Assembly (NCBI GenBank): GCA_021613375.1 | Contig: CM038704.1 | Coordinates: 7,322,091 to 7,386,090, forward strand | Reading direction: 5' to 3' | Length of the DNA stretch: 64,000 nt | Origin: Megaleporinus macrocephalus | Lineage: Eukaryota; Chordata; Actinopteri; Characiformes; Anostomidae | Shown: one piece after another, positions 11,779 through 24,330 of the stretch | How the letters are laid out: each line of letters starts with the position of its first letter | How positions within the stretch are numbered: position 1 is the first letter of the stretch | Notes under the pieces: model-generated | The model's input: the letters and a program-made list of their open reading frames with translations, nothing else | Database searches by the model: none | Told to the model about the DNA's origin: nothing | Position numbers and translations under genes: made by a program

Positions 11779-12825
11779 ATATGATTACGTGGCCAATGTG
11801 GGCCTCTCTGATTTTGCATTCCTTTGCTTTTCATTTCCAGGCACAACATGCCAATAACGAAAACCCTGTCATATTCAGAGCCAGGAGCTTCACAAACAAT
11901 CCACCTTCATCAGGTGTCACTCTGCTGTGAAATTGCGAGTGTTTCTAAGAAATGAGCTGCTGATGTCATGCTAATCGCCAAATCCAGGCTTAGGACGGTA
12001 ATCAGTCAAACATATCGAGCCACATAACCTGAACAAATCCTGATAAAAGAGGGATAAAGCTGAGAAAAAGAGAAGCCGAGTGAGGAGCGTTCCTTCAGCA
12101 CATCACGCCGCCTGAAAGGAATTCAGAATCTTTGTGCCGCGCGGCCACGCTAGCATCTTTTAAGCTTTCCGAACAATTACTGTAGCATTCTGCCTTCGCA
12201 CTCCTGCGAGAATCCTTCAACACGTGTTTCTGCCAAAAAGGCTGAAGAACCTTGATGTACAACGGCATATTAAAACATTGATCTCTCAACGTGGGTGACT
12301 CGCTTTCATCCCGCTCCAACATTTTATTTGCTGCTATACGAAGATGGAGGTAAACGTCGTCCTCCTTTACAACCTAAACAGATTAAAACGTCTGTCTGCC
12401 TCGCTGTTTTTCTGAAAGCACCTGCGTATGTAGAGAGGAATGAGTCCTTGGCGTGCAGACAGAGTCCATCGCCGTAGCTGACAAGAAGAGAATTGAGATA
12501 CATTTCTTGCTGGCAATCCAGGCCTGCTGCTGCCAGCGTCTACATCTAACTTTAATAACCTCGTGGCTTTTATCTTACACTTAATTCGGCGTCAGCATCT
12601 TGTGCACACCTCCCCAGGGTTTGAGGAAAACTACATATTGAGCGCACTCAGTTCCAGTAAATATTCATAGTACAGACAAGTCGAAGGAATAAAAGCAGCA
12701 TAATGTGTCTATTAGGTTAAGAACAGCTAGAACTGATTCAGTGTGTTCTTCCACAGATCCTAGAACAGAACTGTACACCAGTCGTCCAAAAGATATTCCA
12801 GTAACACTAAAATGTTTATTATATA

Positions 12826-13313
12826 CACTACCGCTCAAAAGTTTGGGATCACAGTGAAATGTTCTTGTTTTCAATGGAGTATCTTCTTCCTTAACACAAC
12901 AATGGACTGACGGGTCTCTAAAGAAAGTTGTTTCTTTCTAACTAACCTAGAATGTTGTTCTCCCTTTTATACTCACTTATTAGTAGAATGTTTTTCAGCT
13001 GTGCATCACAATTGAGCAAGAGTGTCCTAACAACCAATTAGTCCAATAACATCCTTAACTTGGATTGGTGATCGTACCAGGAGATTTAGACAGAGGACTG
13101 AGAATTACTGATAATAGACTATATGCTAAATAAGCCTCTATACAAAAATAGACTTTAATACAAACATTTTTATTCTTTAAAAATCATCTGATACACTTAC
13201 ATTAATTGTGAAATGGACAATATTGTTTGTGAATTGCATGAAAATTGCATGTATTGCATAAAAATTGCATGAAATTAAATTCTAAAGTGGTCCTAAACTT
13301 ATGAGCGGCAGTG
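12826..13313. mobile_element. Tc1/mariner-type MITE (CACTACCGCTC ends)
   Basis: It begins CACTACCGCTCAAAAGTTTG and ends with the inverse, aaacttatgagcggcagtg. TA dinucleotides flank both ends, as expected for Tc1/mariner. Length is 488 bp with no intact transposase frame. Confidence 0.8.
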
Positions 13314-13333
13314 TATATTCTGGTTGGTATATA

Positions 13334-13423
13334 AAATCTGGTTCCATTAACTTACATTAAAAATGTAGGGAGTTTTTGGCCTCTCCTGTAAAGTTGCCAT
13401 TTTGGAGATATTTGTTTTTCCTC
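13334..13423. mobile_element. cgtcgc-type MITE, one half only
   Basis: It contains ctggttccattaacttacat, tggcctctcctgtaaagttg and ttttggagatatttgttttt, which match one half of the complete copies. The other half and one terminus are missing. It abuts the end of the Tc1/mariner element at 12826-13313. Confidence 0.6.
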
Positions 13424-13489
13424 AAATTTCAAGGGTCTGAATCTTCTGAGAGTTTATAATAAGAAAGAGTTTAATCTTTTGACTTGATC

Positions 13490-13690
13490 CTTTGAGTGTA
13501 TTTATACTCTGTAGGTCAATTTGACTCTTAACCTTATGAATGTAATTTAGGAGGTATAATACATTATTGATGCATTTATACAGTGTTATATGCCAAACAT
13601 AATATCCTATAATACCAAGCGTAAGGTAATATAAATACTTGTAAGTAGTTATTATTACATGCATTACACTTTATAAAGCATATATAACCT
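13490..13690. repeat. AT-rich interspersed repeat
   Basis: Contains tacagtgttatatgccaaac and ataatatcctataa, then gcattacactttataaagca. It is related to 11340-11447; similar wording is common in fish genomes. Family not identified. Confidence 0.4.
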
Positions 13691-14212
13691 TTCCCTGTGT
13701 TAGTCAACGTGCAACGTTTTCACTGTGTGCAAGTGCATGACCACCACTAGGGCGCCTTTTCAGATAAAAGTTAATTAAGAACCAACTTTTGGAGACCTTC
13801 AGGATTCTCTCAGCTTTGACCTGACCTGGAAGAGCCTCCGTCCAGACCAGCCTGGCTTGTAAGATTTTGTGAAACTCCGTGGGACACAGTGGTTGATGCG
13901 TTTTGTTTGGTTATCTTGATCCCCTGCTTTAAACATGAGTTAGCTTCTCTTGTTGTTTGGTTTGTAGGTTGAGTTATTTTCTATGACCTGTTGTAGTTAC
14001 GTTGATTATTTCGGCTTTTGTCCACGCCTGAACTCAGTGTCCCAACCTGCTGTTGAACATTTGAGGACAATAAACCTGCAGTTGTCTGGTTTTGAACAGT
14101 GTCTGATATCTGGAACCCACTCTCCACTCTTTCGGTTAAGGCCTGAACCTAGACTAGTTCGTAACAGAATTAGGGATGCATTGATATCTGACCTTACACA
14201 GGGTCGTAACTT

Positions 14213-14438
14213 TAAGAGCGTACTCACACTAGGCCCGGTTTGCTCGTTCCAGGCTGGGGCCCGGTTGTCCCCACTCCCCCGCTGGCCTAGCCAGAGTCCA
14301 AGCAAATCGTGCCCTGGCCCACCTCTTCAAGCCGGCCCGGGCACGGTTCGGAGCCATCACACTAGTCAAACGAACCGTGCTTTGGCAGGGAACCGTGCCC
14401 GGGCCCGGATCACAAAGCCTAGTGTGAGTACGCCCTTA
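14213..14438. mobile_element. GC-rich MITE with 22-bp inverted ends
   Basis: The left end TAAGAGCGTACTCACACTAG and the right end ctagtgtgagtacgccctta are inverted copies, with one mismatch in 22 bp. The interior is unusually GC-rich with repeated ggcccgg and cgtgccc motifs. The element class is not resolved because the target duplication is ambiguous. Confidence 0.75.
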
Positions 14439-14481
14439 GACACAAGTAAGAACCGATAACACATCATACATGTAGTGCAAC

Positions 14482-14668
14482 ATATCGTCGCTCTCCGAAG
14501 CAAAGCAAGTACCTCTTTACTTTCAGGGTAAGTAAATGGAACCAGAAGTTTCTTCAAGCTATTTTGGAGCAATTCTATTGGTCCGTTGATCAAGCTGCAT
14601 TTAAATGATGCATAAAAATACACATTACCAAAAATGGATACATGCTTTTCTTGTGTCAGCGACGATAT
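14482..14668. mobile_element. cgtcgc-type MITE, internally shortened
   Basis: The ends are ATATCGTCGCTCTCC and GTGTCAGCGACGATAT. The interior has aatggaaccagaag and ggagcaattctattggtccg. At 187 bp it is shorter than the 220-250-bp copies. Confidence 0.7.
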
Positions 14669-16078
14669 GCTAACTCTATTCCCTTTAACCTAATCGCTCG
14701 TCTCCCACTGTGCAGTCAGTTGCAGTCCTAGGTAATGTTAGTCAAGGTTGTTATCAAGGGAGAGAACCTTATACAGACATATGGAAGGAACAGACACTAG
14801 TGGTAATTGTAGTAATGATAGCTTTTAAGCCTAAAGTTAGCCTATAAAATTGGGGCCTACAAGCCATGGTAGTGTTTTATCCAACTCCAGCAGCCGCATC
14901 AGTCGTTTAATATGGTTCTTCGTAAATGTGGAAGAACATTGTTAAATAATAAGCCAGTGTTAACTTACAAATATGAGTTTCCTTAAGTTAAACTATGGAT
15001 TTCTAGAAATAACTAGATTTAAAAGTACATATAATAGTTTGGTTAGACAAAGTCAGTATTGGTACATGGTGTCTGCAGAGACTTCTGGACCTGGTATCAG
15101 TGCAGCCTTAGTTTTGAGGATGGTGGTGGAGAATGCAGGCACCACTCTAAAGTCTTAGACCTGTTGACTGTGAAGATTTCCATCAGGATTGAAACATTTC
15201 ACCATAGGAGATCAGCCAAAAGAACTTATTGATATATTGATCTGCAGTCATGCTTCCCTCTAAGGGAGCCACCAGAGCCCTTCGCTATGGGGGTCCAGCA
15301 TTCAGCCCTGTACCATTGTTGTAGTCTACACTGCCGATGCACTTTTCCACTTGTGAACAAGATGCATGATGTTTTCCCACCACTCTGTAGACCATTACTG
15401 ATGGTTTTGCACCACTGGCCTTTCAGATGTTCACTGTTCTTGTCAATAAGGGTTTATTCACTGCAGCTCTCCTATAATTTTCCTCTCTAAGTTGTTGTGG
15501 GTAGATTGTTCCTGCTGACAGGCTGATCACATCCTGCCTTGACGGCCACAGTCCTTCTGTAATGCCTTCCATCACATCAGGCTCTCTGAAAGTGCGCCTT
15601 CCGCCACCATTTCCAGCCCTGTTTACTGATGTCTTTCCGCCCCGGATCTAAATGCAGAGGTCACTTTGGTCGCCGTTCCCAGTGAAACACCATCTCGCCA
15701 TCATCTTGATTCAAACAGGATCATGCAGTGCACCTGTCTGGAAGCATCTGCACTCATTAATTCAGGTTTGTCCTTCGTCACCAGTCTGCTTAACCCATAA
15801 GCTTCATCCCCAGCCATCAGAACCTGCTTAGCAAGCAAAGGAATGACCCAGAAGCTTCAATAAAACAAAACAAAGCTCTCTTCAATGTAAGGATTAGCAT
15901 AGAACCACCTATGCCCTGAAGATCCCCCATAACATTCCCCTACTTATTGGCTGCTTTAGAAGAAATGGAGGCAATCTCTGCTAACATGACTCTCTTTGAC
16001 TGGGAATATTTTTAGCTGGAAAGCATTACAGCTCTATCTGCAGGTGCTAACAGGTGGATCTGTGTGCCAGAGGGGTAG

Positions 16079-16098
16079 AGAGAGAGAGAGAGAGAAAT
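16079..16098. repeat. Short GA run
   Basis: Ten GA-type units in otherwise ordinary sequence. Confidence 0.8.
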
Positions 16099-16521
16099 AG
16101 ATGGAAATAGGCCATCACCTCCTGTCAGTACTAACCCATCTCTCTCTGCCTGAATCTGATTGGGTTCAGTAGTTCATGCTGGCGAGTGTTCACCCACCGA
16201 CACACACATACACTCGCTCGAGAGCCCGTCTGGCTGTTGTAGCGTATTTCCCGATAGTGCTATCCTGTGCTAACCCTGCAATCTGACTGGCTTAACACGG
16301 TCCTGACCAATCATTTAGCTTATCTCCTCAACCTCTTCCACCATCGCTCCTCATACAGAGCTGCACCTTGGCTTATGGGGGCAGACAGATAGGGTGGAGG
16401 GTGGAGGGGATCTTTACCAAGTGCTTTGAATTCTTCTAAGGCTAGTTTTAGATTATTTTATTAGATTATCTCTCTGAGCTTCTGGCTCTTCTGGGCCACG
16501 ACATCCTGATGCTACTAGACG

Positions 16522-18520
16522 CAGAGGTGTCAAGTAATGAAGTACAAATACTTCCTTACCTTACTTAAGTAGAAATGTTGGTTATTTATACTTTACTGGA
16601 GTAAATATTTTACTTTTTAATTCTACTCCTTACATTTACACTCCATTATCAGTACTTTCTACTCCAGTACTTTCTACTCCTTACATTTACACTCCATTAT
16701 CAGTACTTTCTACTCCAGTACTTTCTACTCCTTACATTTACACTCCATTATCAGTACTTTCTGCTCCTTACATTTACACTCCATTATCTGTACTTTCTAC
16801 TCCTTACCTTTACACTCCATTATCTGTACTTTCTACTCCTTACATTTAGACTCCATTATCTCTACGTTCTACTCCTTACATTTACACTCCATTATCAGTA
16901 CTTTCTACTCCTTACATTTACACTCCATTATCTGTACTTTCTACTCCTCACATTTACACTCCATTATCTGTACTTTCTACTCCTTACATTTAGACTCCAT
17001 TATCTGTACTTTCTACTCCTTACATTTACACTCCATTATCTGTACTTTCTACTCCTTACATTTACACTCCATTATCAGTTCCTTCTACTCCTTACATTTA
17101 CACTCCATTATCTGTACTTTATACTCCTTACATTTACACTCCATTATCAGTACTTTCTACTCCTTACATTTACACTCCATTATCTGTACTTTCTACTCCT
17201 TACATTTACACTCCATTATCAGTACTTTCTACTCCTTACATTTACACTCCATTATCAGTACTTTCTACTCCTTACATTTACACTTCATTATCAGTACTTT
17301 CTACTCCTTACATTTACACTCCATTATCAGTACTTTCTACTCCTTACATTTACACTCCATTATCTGTACTTTATACTCCTTACATTTACACTCCATTATC
17401 AGTACTTTCTACTCCTTACATTTACACTCCATTATCTGTACTTTCTACTCCTTACATTTACACTCCATTATCAGTACTTTCTACTCCTTACATTTACACT
17501 TCATTATCAGTACTTTCTACTCCTTACATTTACACTTCATTATCAGTACTTTCTACTCCTTACATTTACACTCCATTATCAGTACTTTCTACACCTTACA
17601 TTTACACTCCATTATCAGTACTTTCTACTCCTTACATTTACACTCCATTATCAGTACTTTCTACTCCTTACATTTACACTCCATTATCAGTACTTTCTAC
17701 ACCTTACATTTACACTCCATTATCAGTACTTTCTACACCTTACATTTACACTCCATTATCAGTACTTTCTACTCCTTACATTTACACTCCATTATCAGCA
17801 CTTTCTACTCCTTACATTTACACTCCATTATCAGTACTTTCTACTCCTTACATTTACACTTCATTATCAGTACTTTCTACTCCTTACATTTACACTCAAT
17901 TATCAGGACTTTCTACTCCTTACATTTACACTCCATTATCAGTACTTTCTACACCTTACATTTACACTCCATTATCAGTACTTTATACTACTTATATTTT
18001 AAAAATTATTTATTTTAAAGATTATTGATAACATGTCTTTGAAGTTTGACTTCATTACAATACTTATAGACAACTACTCATCATATCTTCTGCTCCATGA
18101 AACACATGTTAATGTTCAGTAGTAACAGATATGCTTCTTTAATATATTTACATTGTACTAAACATTCATGTTCAATGGGCGTATATGCGACTGAAACAGG
18201 AAGCCTAGCGCATTCCAAATTTATCAACATCAACATTTTAATAACATTATAGTCATTATGGCTTTTAGAAGAATGATTTTTTGGGGAGGTGGGCTAGTGC
18301 ACTATAGAGCCCTGTGGTGCGGCCTAAGCTTTTGTCCTTAATGGCATTTTTTTAACTTATATTACTTTTACTTTTAAAAGTAGTTCTGAAATCAGTACTT
18401 TTACACTTTTACTGGAGTAAAAAGCTTGATATGATTCTTCAACTTCTACAGAAGTATGTTTAAACCCTAGTATCTATACTCCTACCCAAGTAATAAATGA
18501 GAATACTTTTAACTCCTTTG
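16522..18520. mobile_element. hAT-like element containing a 36-bp array
   Basis: The left end reads CAGAGGTGTCAAGTAATGAA. The right end, gaatacttttaactcctttg, is a degenerate inverse. The unique parts (acttaagtagaaatgttgg on the left; cttctacagaagtatgttta on the right) are the halves of a known fish hAT-type MITE. The flanking octamers actagacg and gctaggtg match at 5 of 8 positions. The middle is replaced by tandem repeats (16620-17990). Confidence 0.65.
16620..17990. repeat. 36-bp minisatellite (about 38 units)
   Basis: The unit is tactttctactccttacat, then ttacactccattatcag, with mostly single-base variants (cagt/ctgt and tcctt/acctt). Periodicity of 36 bp is exact over long runs, for example 17281 to 17317. 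It lies within the hAT-like element. Confidence 0.95.
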
Positions 18521-18879
18521 GCTAGGTGTGAATCTTAAGGTGGGCTTTAGAGATCACAGTTGGGAGATCTTTGTTCTGAACATTGTGACTGTCCATCAGC
18601 CGATGTATTATTTAGATTTTGGGAGATCTGTGCTGTGGTTTAATGGGGTAAATAGTGTGAGGCAGGTGAGTGCACTCGCTCTGTGTTTGAACGCTTTTAG
18701 TACCAGCACCAAAATACAGGAGCATCAATTTACACATTTACATTCAACTCATTGAGCTGAACAGCCAGTTACCTCCAGCTGTCAATGCAGCTCTTTAAGC
18801 ACCTGATTTGAGAACTCAAAGCACCGCAAATCAGGCTTCTGGGCTCGCTCTCTGGCTCTGTTGACTCGCTGGACTCAAT

Positions 18880-19262
18880 CGCCCATAATTGTCCAACAGG
18901 TCACAGTCACATGCTCACCCTCAGCCAATCACAGACTAGTATCTAGAGGCTCCTCACTGGATTTTTACCTGTTTATCATTAACGCTGTGTGTATTTATAC
19001 CCCTGTATTTCATTGTGTTCCTTGCAAAGTATTGCCGTTGTTTAACATTGCATACTGAGCATTCTTTAGTTTATCTATGTACTCATTACAATCTGTTTGT
19101 GTTTACTCTTTTTTCTTGTTTGACTCTTTTCCTGTCTGTTTGGTTCTTGACTGACTTGTGATCTCAGTTTCAATATCTGCAAGCATTTGATTAGTCATAG
19201 ATTAGTGAACATCATTGTTATTCAATTTAAAATAAAGTTGTTTCTTAAATTAGTGTTATTTT
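18880..19262 (+). mobile_element. LTR-like segment (possible solo LTR)
   Basis: Contains a TATA-type gtatttatacccctg near 18991, a T-rich stretch with gagcattctttagtttatc, and an aaaataaagttg polyadenylation-like motif near 19229. This arrangement resembles fish Ty3/gypsy LTRs. Termini and target duplication not found. Confidence 0.4.
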
Positions 19263-20439
19263 CTGACAAGTCAAGTCCCCCGTCGGCTCCCAAGACCAAA
19301 CCAACGCTACCAGAACTTTACCCATATATTAAAGCCTCTATACTTATAAGTCTGCTCTTGTCTCAAATCTGTTGGGTTCTGACAACTAACTCATTCCACT
19401 GTTTCAGATATCGACATCGCTACAACTCTAGAATGTTAGGTGTGATTGGGAATGGTGCACCTGTATTCCAAGTTAATTTATAGTTCTTTTTTCCCCTTAG
19501 CAGTAGTAATTTGGTGAATACAGCTTGTATTTTGATGATAAATGTCCCATCGGCAAGCATGCCACACCCTAGCAACTATCTAGCCATAGCAGCCACTTAG
19601 CAACAAATTTCACCATGTGAAATACCATAGCAACTGCTTAGCATCATCTTTTCTTCATTAGGTGTGCTTTTCTAGTATCTTTTGAGATTCTATTGAAAAG
19701 TGATGGAATGTAAGTGTGTTTTATGTGTTCATGGCCAACAAAAATAAAAGAATTTGGGCTGTAAATGAATTCAACCATAGAAATTTATAATCATAGTGGC
19801 CTAAAAACAACATACTGTCATAATACTGAAAGAATTATTACATTTTTGGAGATTTGGAAAGAAGTTTTAGTTCAACTTTTACAAAAATGTTGATAGTAAT
19901 CCGTCATTTGTTTGATTGACAGGTCCAGTCACTGGATTACTGCCTCCATCTTGAAACATCTACAATTGTTCTGAGCAGAGGTGAAATGATTCTTTAAATA
20001 ATATGTCAGCCCCAAGATAATAGCACACTGCTCTCGATTTCGAGGCAAAGATGAAGCGACACTTTCAGAGGAGGGAGGGTCAGCACTCACTGTGAGCTTG
20101 CTTGTTTAAGTTTCATGCATTCTAATCAGTATTTAACTGAGACCTTTCATTGCTCCAGTCTGTTTGATGCCTGTAGGTGTTGAACTGGAAAGCTTGTGCT
20201 GAATTTCAAGTTGTCTTGTTACAGCCCTATTACTCAGAAATAGGGTTTGCATAACTTGGGATATTTCAAAGTTGATAGTTATGTGATTAAAGTCAACATC
20301 GACTACTTGACTAAAACCACAGGAGAAGGGAATGCTTTGCAATAAGTGACTTTAGAAAGCCATGCTGAACTTCACAGATCACTAGATAGTGATGTGCCCA
20401 ATGGGCTCTGAATTGCAATGCTAGCTTTCAGGGAACTGA

Positions 20440-22070
20440 AGATACAGGCTCCCAAAGACTGGAGTATTTGTATCCGACTTAGGCGCACCATAGGCGGACT
20501 TGCTGAGAATGCTTGGCTGTGGTGGAGAACACCGTAACTTGGTGAAAATAAGAGTAACCAGTTTCCAACTTTATAGAATTATAGGTCGTTATGCCTTCTC
20601 GCCAACGATACATGACTTTTTACTATAGTTTCAGGAAACCAGAGATGCAGAACCCACAATAACCAGGCTCTCCACCTGATATCTTCTCTGAGACATCCAT
20701 ATTGTTAGCATTGTAATCACATCATTAGCAACCAGTTGACGAACCTGATCAATCCACCACTGATCTTCTTATGTTCTGCAGTGTTCTCCATAAAACAGCT
20801 TGTTAACAACTTAACCGGAGATACAGACACCCAGCATACACTCCTCACCTGTGTCCACCGCAGATCAGGGTCTCTCTGCAGTGGGCTCAATAAAACAGCT
20901 TCTTCTCAACCCACCTTTCTATGCAGATTTCTATTTTCCTTAATGCGAGCAAAGATACTTGCACTCCCTTATCATTAAGAAGCTTTCCAGGCACAGAGAA
21001 AGCCCCTTTAGAACAAGTTAAGGTGGGGGTGGGAGGTAAGGGAGCCTGAGGACCACAGTGATATGTAATATAAATGTAAAAATCTGAGAGTCTGTATTTA
21101 GCCCACATTTAACATTCCCCCTAAAATTAAGGCTCCATATGTATCCGATATGTAGTGGGAGATACAGACACCCAGCATACTGCATACATGTGTCCGACTT
21201 AGGCGCACCGCAGGCGGCCTTGGTTCTAAGAGTACCACAGCTTGGAGAAAATAAGAGTAACAGTCTTTGGGATACTAGAGATGCAGAACCCACAATCACT
21301 GGACTCCTCACTTGTGTCCATTGCAGATCAGGGTCTTTCTGCAGTGGGCTCAATAAAACAGCTCCTTCTGAACCAACCTTTCTATGCAAATTTCTATTTT
21401 CCTTAATGCGAGGAAAGATACTTGCACTCCCTTATCATTAAGAAGCTTTCCAGGCACAGAGAAAGCCCCTTTTGAAAAAAACGAGGTGGGGGTGGGGGGT
21501 AAGGGAGCCTGAGGACCACAGCGCTATGTAATATCAATGTAACAATCAGTAAGAGTCGTCTGTATTTAGCCCACTCGCAAAGACTCCCCCTTAAAATAAG
21601 GCTCCATATGTATCCGATATGTAGTGGGAGATACAGACACCCAGCATACTGCATACATGTGTCCAACTTAGGCGCACCGCAGGCGGCCTTGGTTCTAAGA
21701 GTACCACAGCTTGGTGAAAATAAGAGTAACAGTCTTTAGGATACTAAAGATGCAGAACCCACGATCACTGGACTCCTCACTTGTGTCGATTGCAGATCAG
21801 GGTCTCCCTGCAGTGGGCTTAATAAAACAGCTCCTTCTCAACCCACCTTTCTATGCAGATTTCTATTTTCCTTAATGCGAGGAAAGAAACTTGTGTTCCC
21901 TTATCATTAAGAAGCTTTCCAGGCACAGAGAAAGCCCCTTTAGAACAAGACGAGGTGGGGGTGGGGGGTAAGGGAGCCTGAGGACCACAGCGATATGTAA
22001 TATCAATGTAACAATCAGTAAGAGTCGTCAGTATTTAGCCCACTTGCAAAGACTCCGCTCTAAAATCAAG
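20440..22070. repeat. Three tandem copies of an approximately 470-bp segment
   Basis: Copies 2 (21126-21595) and 3 (21596-22070) are nearly identical. Both contain ctccatatgtatccgatatg, gtaccacagcttgg, tgcagtgggct.aataaaac, ttccttaatgcgaggaaaga and aagaagctttccaggcacag. Copy 1 (20440-21125) is more diverged and carries about 200 bp of extra sequence (20560-20815). The unit does not look like any transposon I know. Confidence 0.85.
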
Positions 22071-22800
22071 GCAAATTGCTCCATCCCAAACATTAAGCCT
22101 CGCTAAATTCCCTCACGTTCTCTGCTCCTCGCTATCGCTCCTTTCATCTCTCGGTCCCCGCGAGGATGCTGATTGCTGTTAAACCCCGTCTTAACCGGGA
22201 GGATCACAGCCATCCGAGCGCATTGCTCCCTTAAGACTGGAGTCATTTTTGTTCCTAATTCAGAAAGCGTGATCTCTTATATTAAAGGCAGAAAGAAAAA
22301 AGAAAAAAAAAAGTCTATAATCTCCCTGTGATTAAAACCACTCACCATACATTCTCTCACACCCACAGGCCTGGCTTGTTTGCCCAAAAAGAACATGTAA
22401 ATCCACTTTATTTTTGGGCCAGGGTAAAATTAAGTATCAAAAAGGAATTATTACCAAAGCCTATGATATTAAAACATAATCCCTGCCGTGTACGGGTGGG
22501 CAGGAGCTGGTGCACTGCCACCGCTATCGAGAGCGGCAGCCTGAGCGCGTTTTTCCAAATGGAACTTTATTTAAGGGGCCAAGGCTTATCTAAGGACGGC
22601 GTATCTGCGCTGACATCTCGGCGGAGCAGCGGAGAGTTCACCGATGAGCGGCATTGTTTGAAGGCAGACAGGATTACAGCATTAGAGTTGAGTGCCTCTA
22701 AAAGGATTATAATCTCAGATGGACTCGGATTAGGATTACTCATCCGCCAGTCATGTAAACAAGCCTCGACGTTAATGGCTCCGAGAACCTTAGGGGGGTA
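22070..22800. promoter_or_regulatory. Candidate intronic enhancer with OTX-type site cluster
   Basis: This is non-repetitive, motif-dense sequence. GGATTA, the core bound by OTX/CRX/PITX homeodomains, occurs at 22671, 22704, 22727 and 22733, with a reversed AGATTA at 22710-22715. The forkhead site TGTAAACA is at 22754-22761. The 157-codon open frame over part of it (22328-22801) has no recognisable domain and is probably accidental. Function and conservation are inference. Confidence 0.35.
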
Positions 22801-22999
22801 GGGGGTGTGGGGGCAACCGACGCTGCTGTATTGTGGGTTTAGTTCATTGTATGCATTTTCTCTGGTTTTAAATCCTTAATCTGATTGTGTTTCTGCTCTG
22901 AAACGAGCACGAACTCAAAATGTGCGTACAGTAACCGGGACCATAGAATTGTTTTCGTCTACCGCATTTCAGGTGCACTGTTAACCCGTGATTAGTTTC

Positions 23000-23942
23000 T
23001 GTGTAAAGAGTTTGTGTAATGATTGCTTAAAAATAAAAGTTTTATTGAATTACTTAAAATGTTTTAGTATGTTTTAATATTTTGAAAGAATAACTGAGTA
23101 TGCTAATATTTTTAAGTTGAACAAACTTAAACATCAGGTTTTAGCTTGCACCACGCCCCTGTAGCACCTTGCCAGATTCTCATTGGTCAGTTCAATCAAG
23201 ACTAGTTTGAGTTGTTTAGTGGAGCTTGTAAAGGTTTCCAAGTCTTTTTCTATTTTCACTGTGAGATTTGGTGTTTTCTGAGTTTTAACTTCTTTTCCTC
23301 GGACAGAAACACTGTAGTGCTGGGATTTCTCTACAGTGGACATTTTCTCCATTGTTTTCTTTTCTTGAAGAACTACAGAGGACTACAATTAACCAAGGCG
23401 CCCTTCCTTTTTCACATTCTGGAACTTGGAAGTTGTTTTCCATATTCAAGTCATGTAAAACCGTTGTTTTAAAAAAGTTAGAAAATGTAATTTACTGTGT
23501 TTTTGTTATTTCAATGTGTAAACTGTGTTTGAATTATTGTAAGATAAACAGTATTCTAACTAGACCAATCAAAACCAGTCAAGGGTCAGGACCATCCTTG
23601 ATGATCCTATTGATGTAATTTCAAATAAAAAAAACAAGTTTAACTGTTGTCTGTGTTCTTTTTATGGAGACTAGTTTTAAGTTTTCCACAACTTAATTTT
23701 AATTACAGGAAACTCAATGTTGAGTTGAATGAAATGGTCAGTAGGGTTGATTTTACAAAATATTTTAAGTACAAACAATTTAGATTTCATTGTATTCAAC
23801 TTAAACAATTACTTCCAGTCTATTTAACATTTAAGTTGATTTTACCCAAACCAATAGATTTTCTCTAGTTTGCATTACTTAAATATTTTAAGGCAATCAC
23901 TCAAACTCTTTAAGTACAATCAACTTATCTGGGTTTACAGTG
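23000..23942. repeat. AT-rich interspersed repeat
   Basis: Both ends have many ttaagt/acttaa motifs (acttaaaatgttttagtatg near 23052; actctttaagtacaatcaac near 23905), ending in gggtttacagtgtgg. The wording is familiar from fish genomes as a DNA-transposon-type repeat. Class not determined. Confidence 0.45.
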
Positions 23943-23943
23943 T

Positions 23944-23977
23944 GGGGGGGCGGGGGGGGGTGGGGGGGGGGATGGGG
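23944..23977 (+). repeat. G-rich tract with quadruplex potential
   Basis: Runs of 7, 10, 10 and 4 G separated by single or double bases. Four or more G-runs on the plus DNA strand; the ptprt transcript is C-rich here. Confidence 0.9.
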
Positions 23978-23999
23978 CTGCAAACGATACTTATGCAAT

Positions 24000-24330
24000 C
24001 CAACTGCCAACTAATTTCAAGCTTCAGGACTGCATGCATAATTAAAAAGCAGGTCTACTTTGGAGCCAGAACTGACAAGCAAAGCAGCAACAGCCCGGCC
24101 CAGCGCTCCGCGGCCACACGGCACTAAACGCAAAAGCAGAATATCAGGCGTATTATGACATAATATTTTAGCGAGCGTATCAAAATACGAATGAAAACGT
24201 ACAAATAGTGGGCTGCCGGAGCGTCGGTGCACTCCATTAAACTTCCATAGCGCTCCATTAGTTGACTAAACGTGACCACCTGGCACAGCGATTCAGCCAT
24301 TCAGATTTTTTTTATTGCATAGCAATTTGT
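24000..24330. promoter_or_regulatory. Candidate conserved non-coding segment
   Basis: Non-repetitive, with clustered homeodomain/POU-like words (tgcatgcataattaaaaag near 24032; attgcatagcaatttgtaat near 24315) and balanced base composition, unlike its AT-rich surroundings. Conservation is not shown here. Confidence 0.25.

Noticed and set aside
13983..14459. Open frame of 158 codons
   Set aside because: More than half of it lies in the GC-rich MITE at 14213-14438 and its frame has no family match.
22328..22801. Open frame of 157 codons in single-copy sequence
   Set aside because: No recognisable domain, no splice-site support and composition unlike the ptprt exons; regulatory DNA is a better reading.
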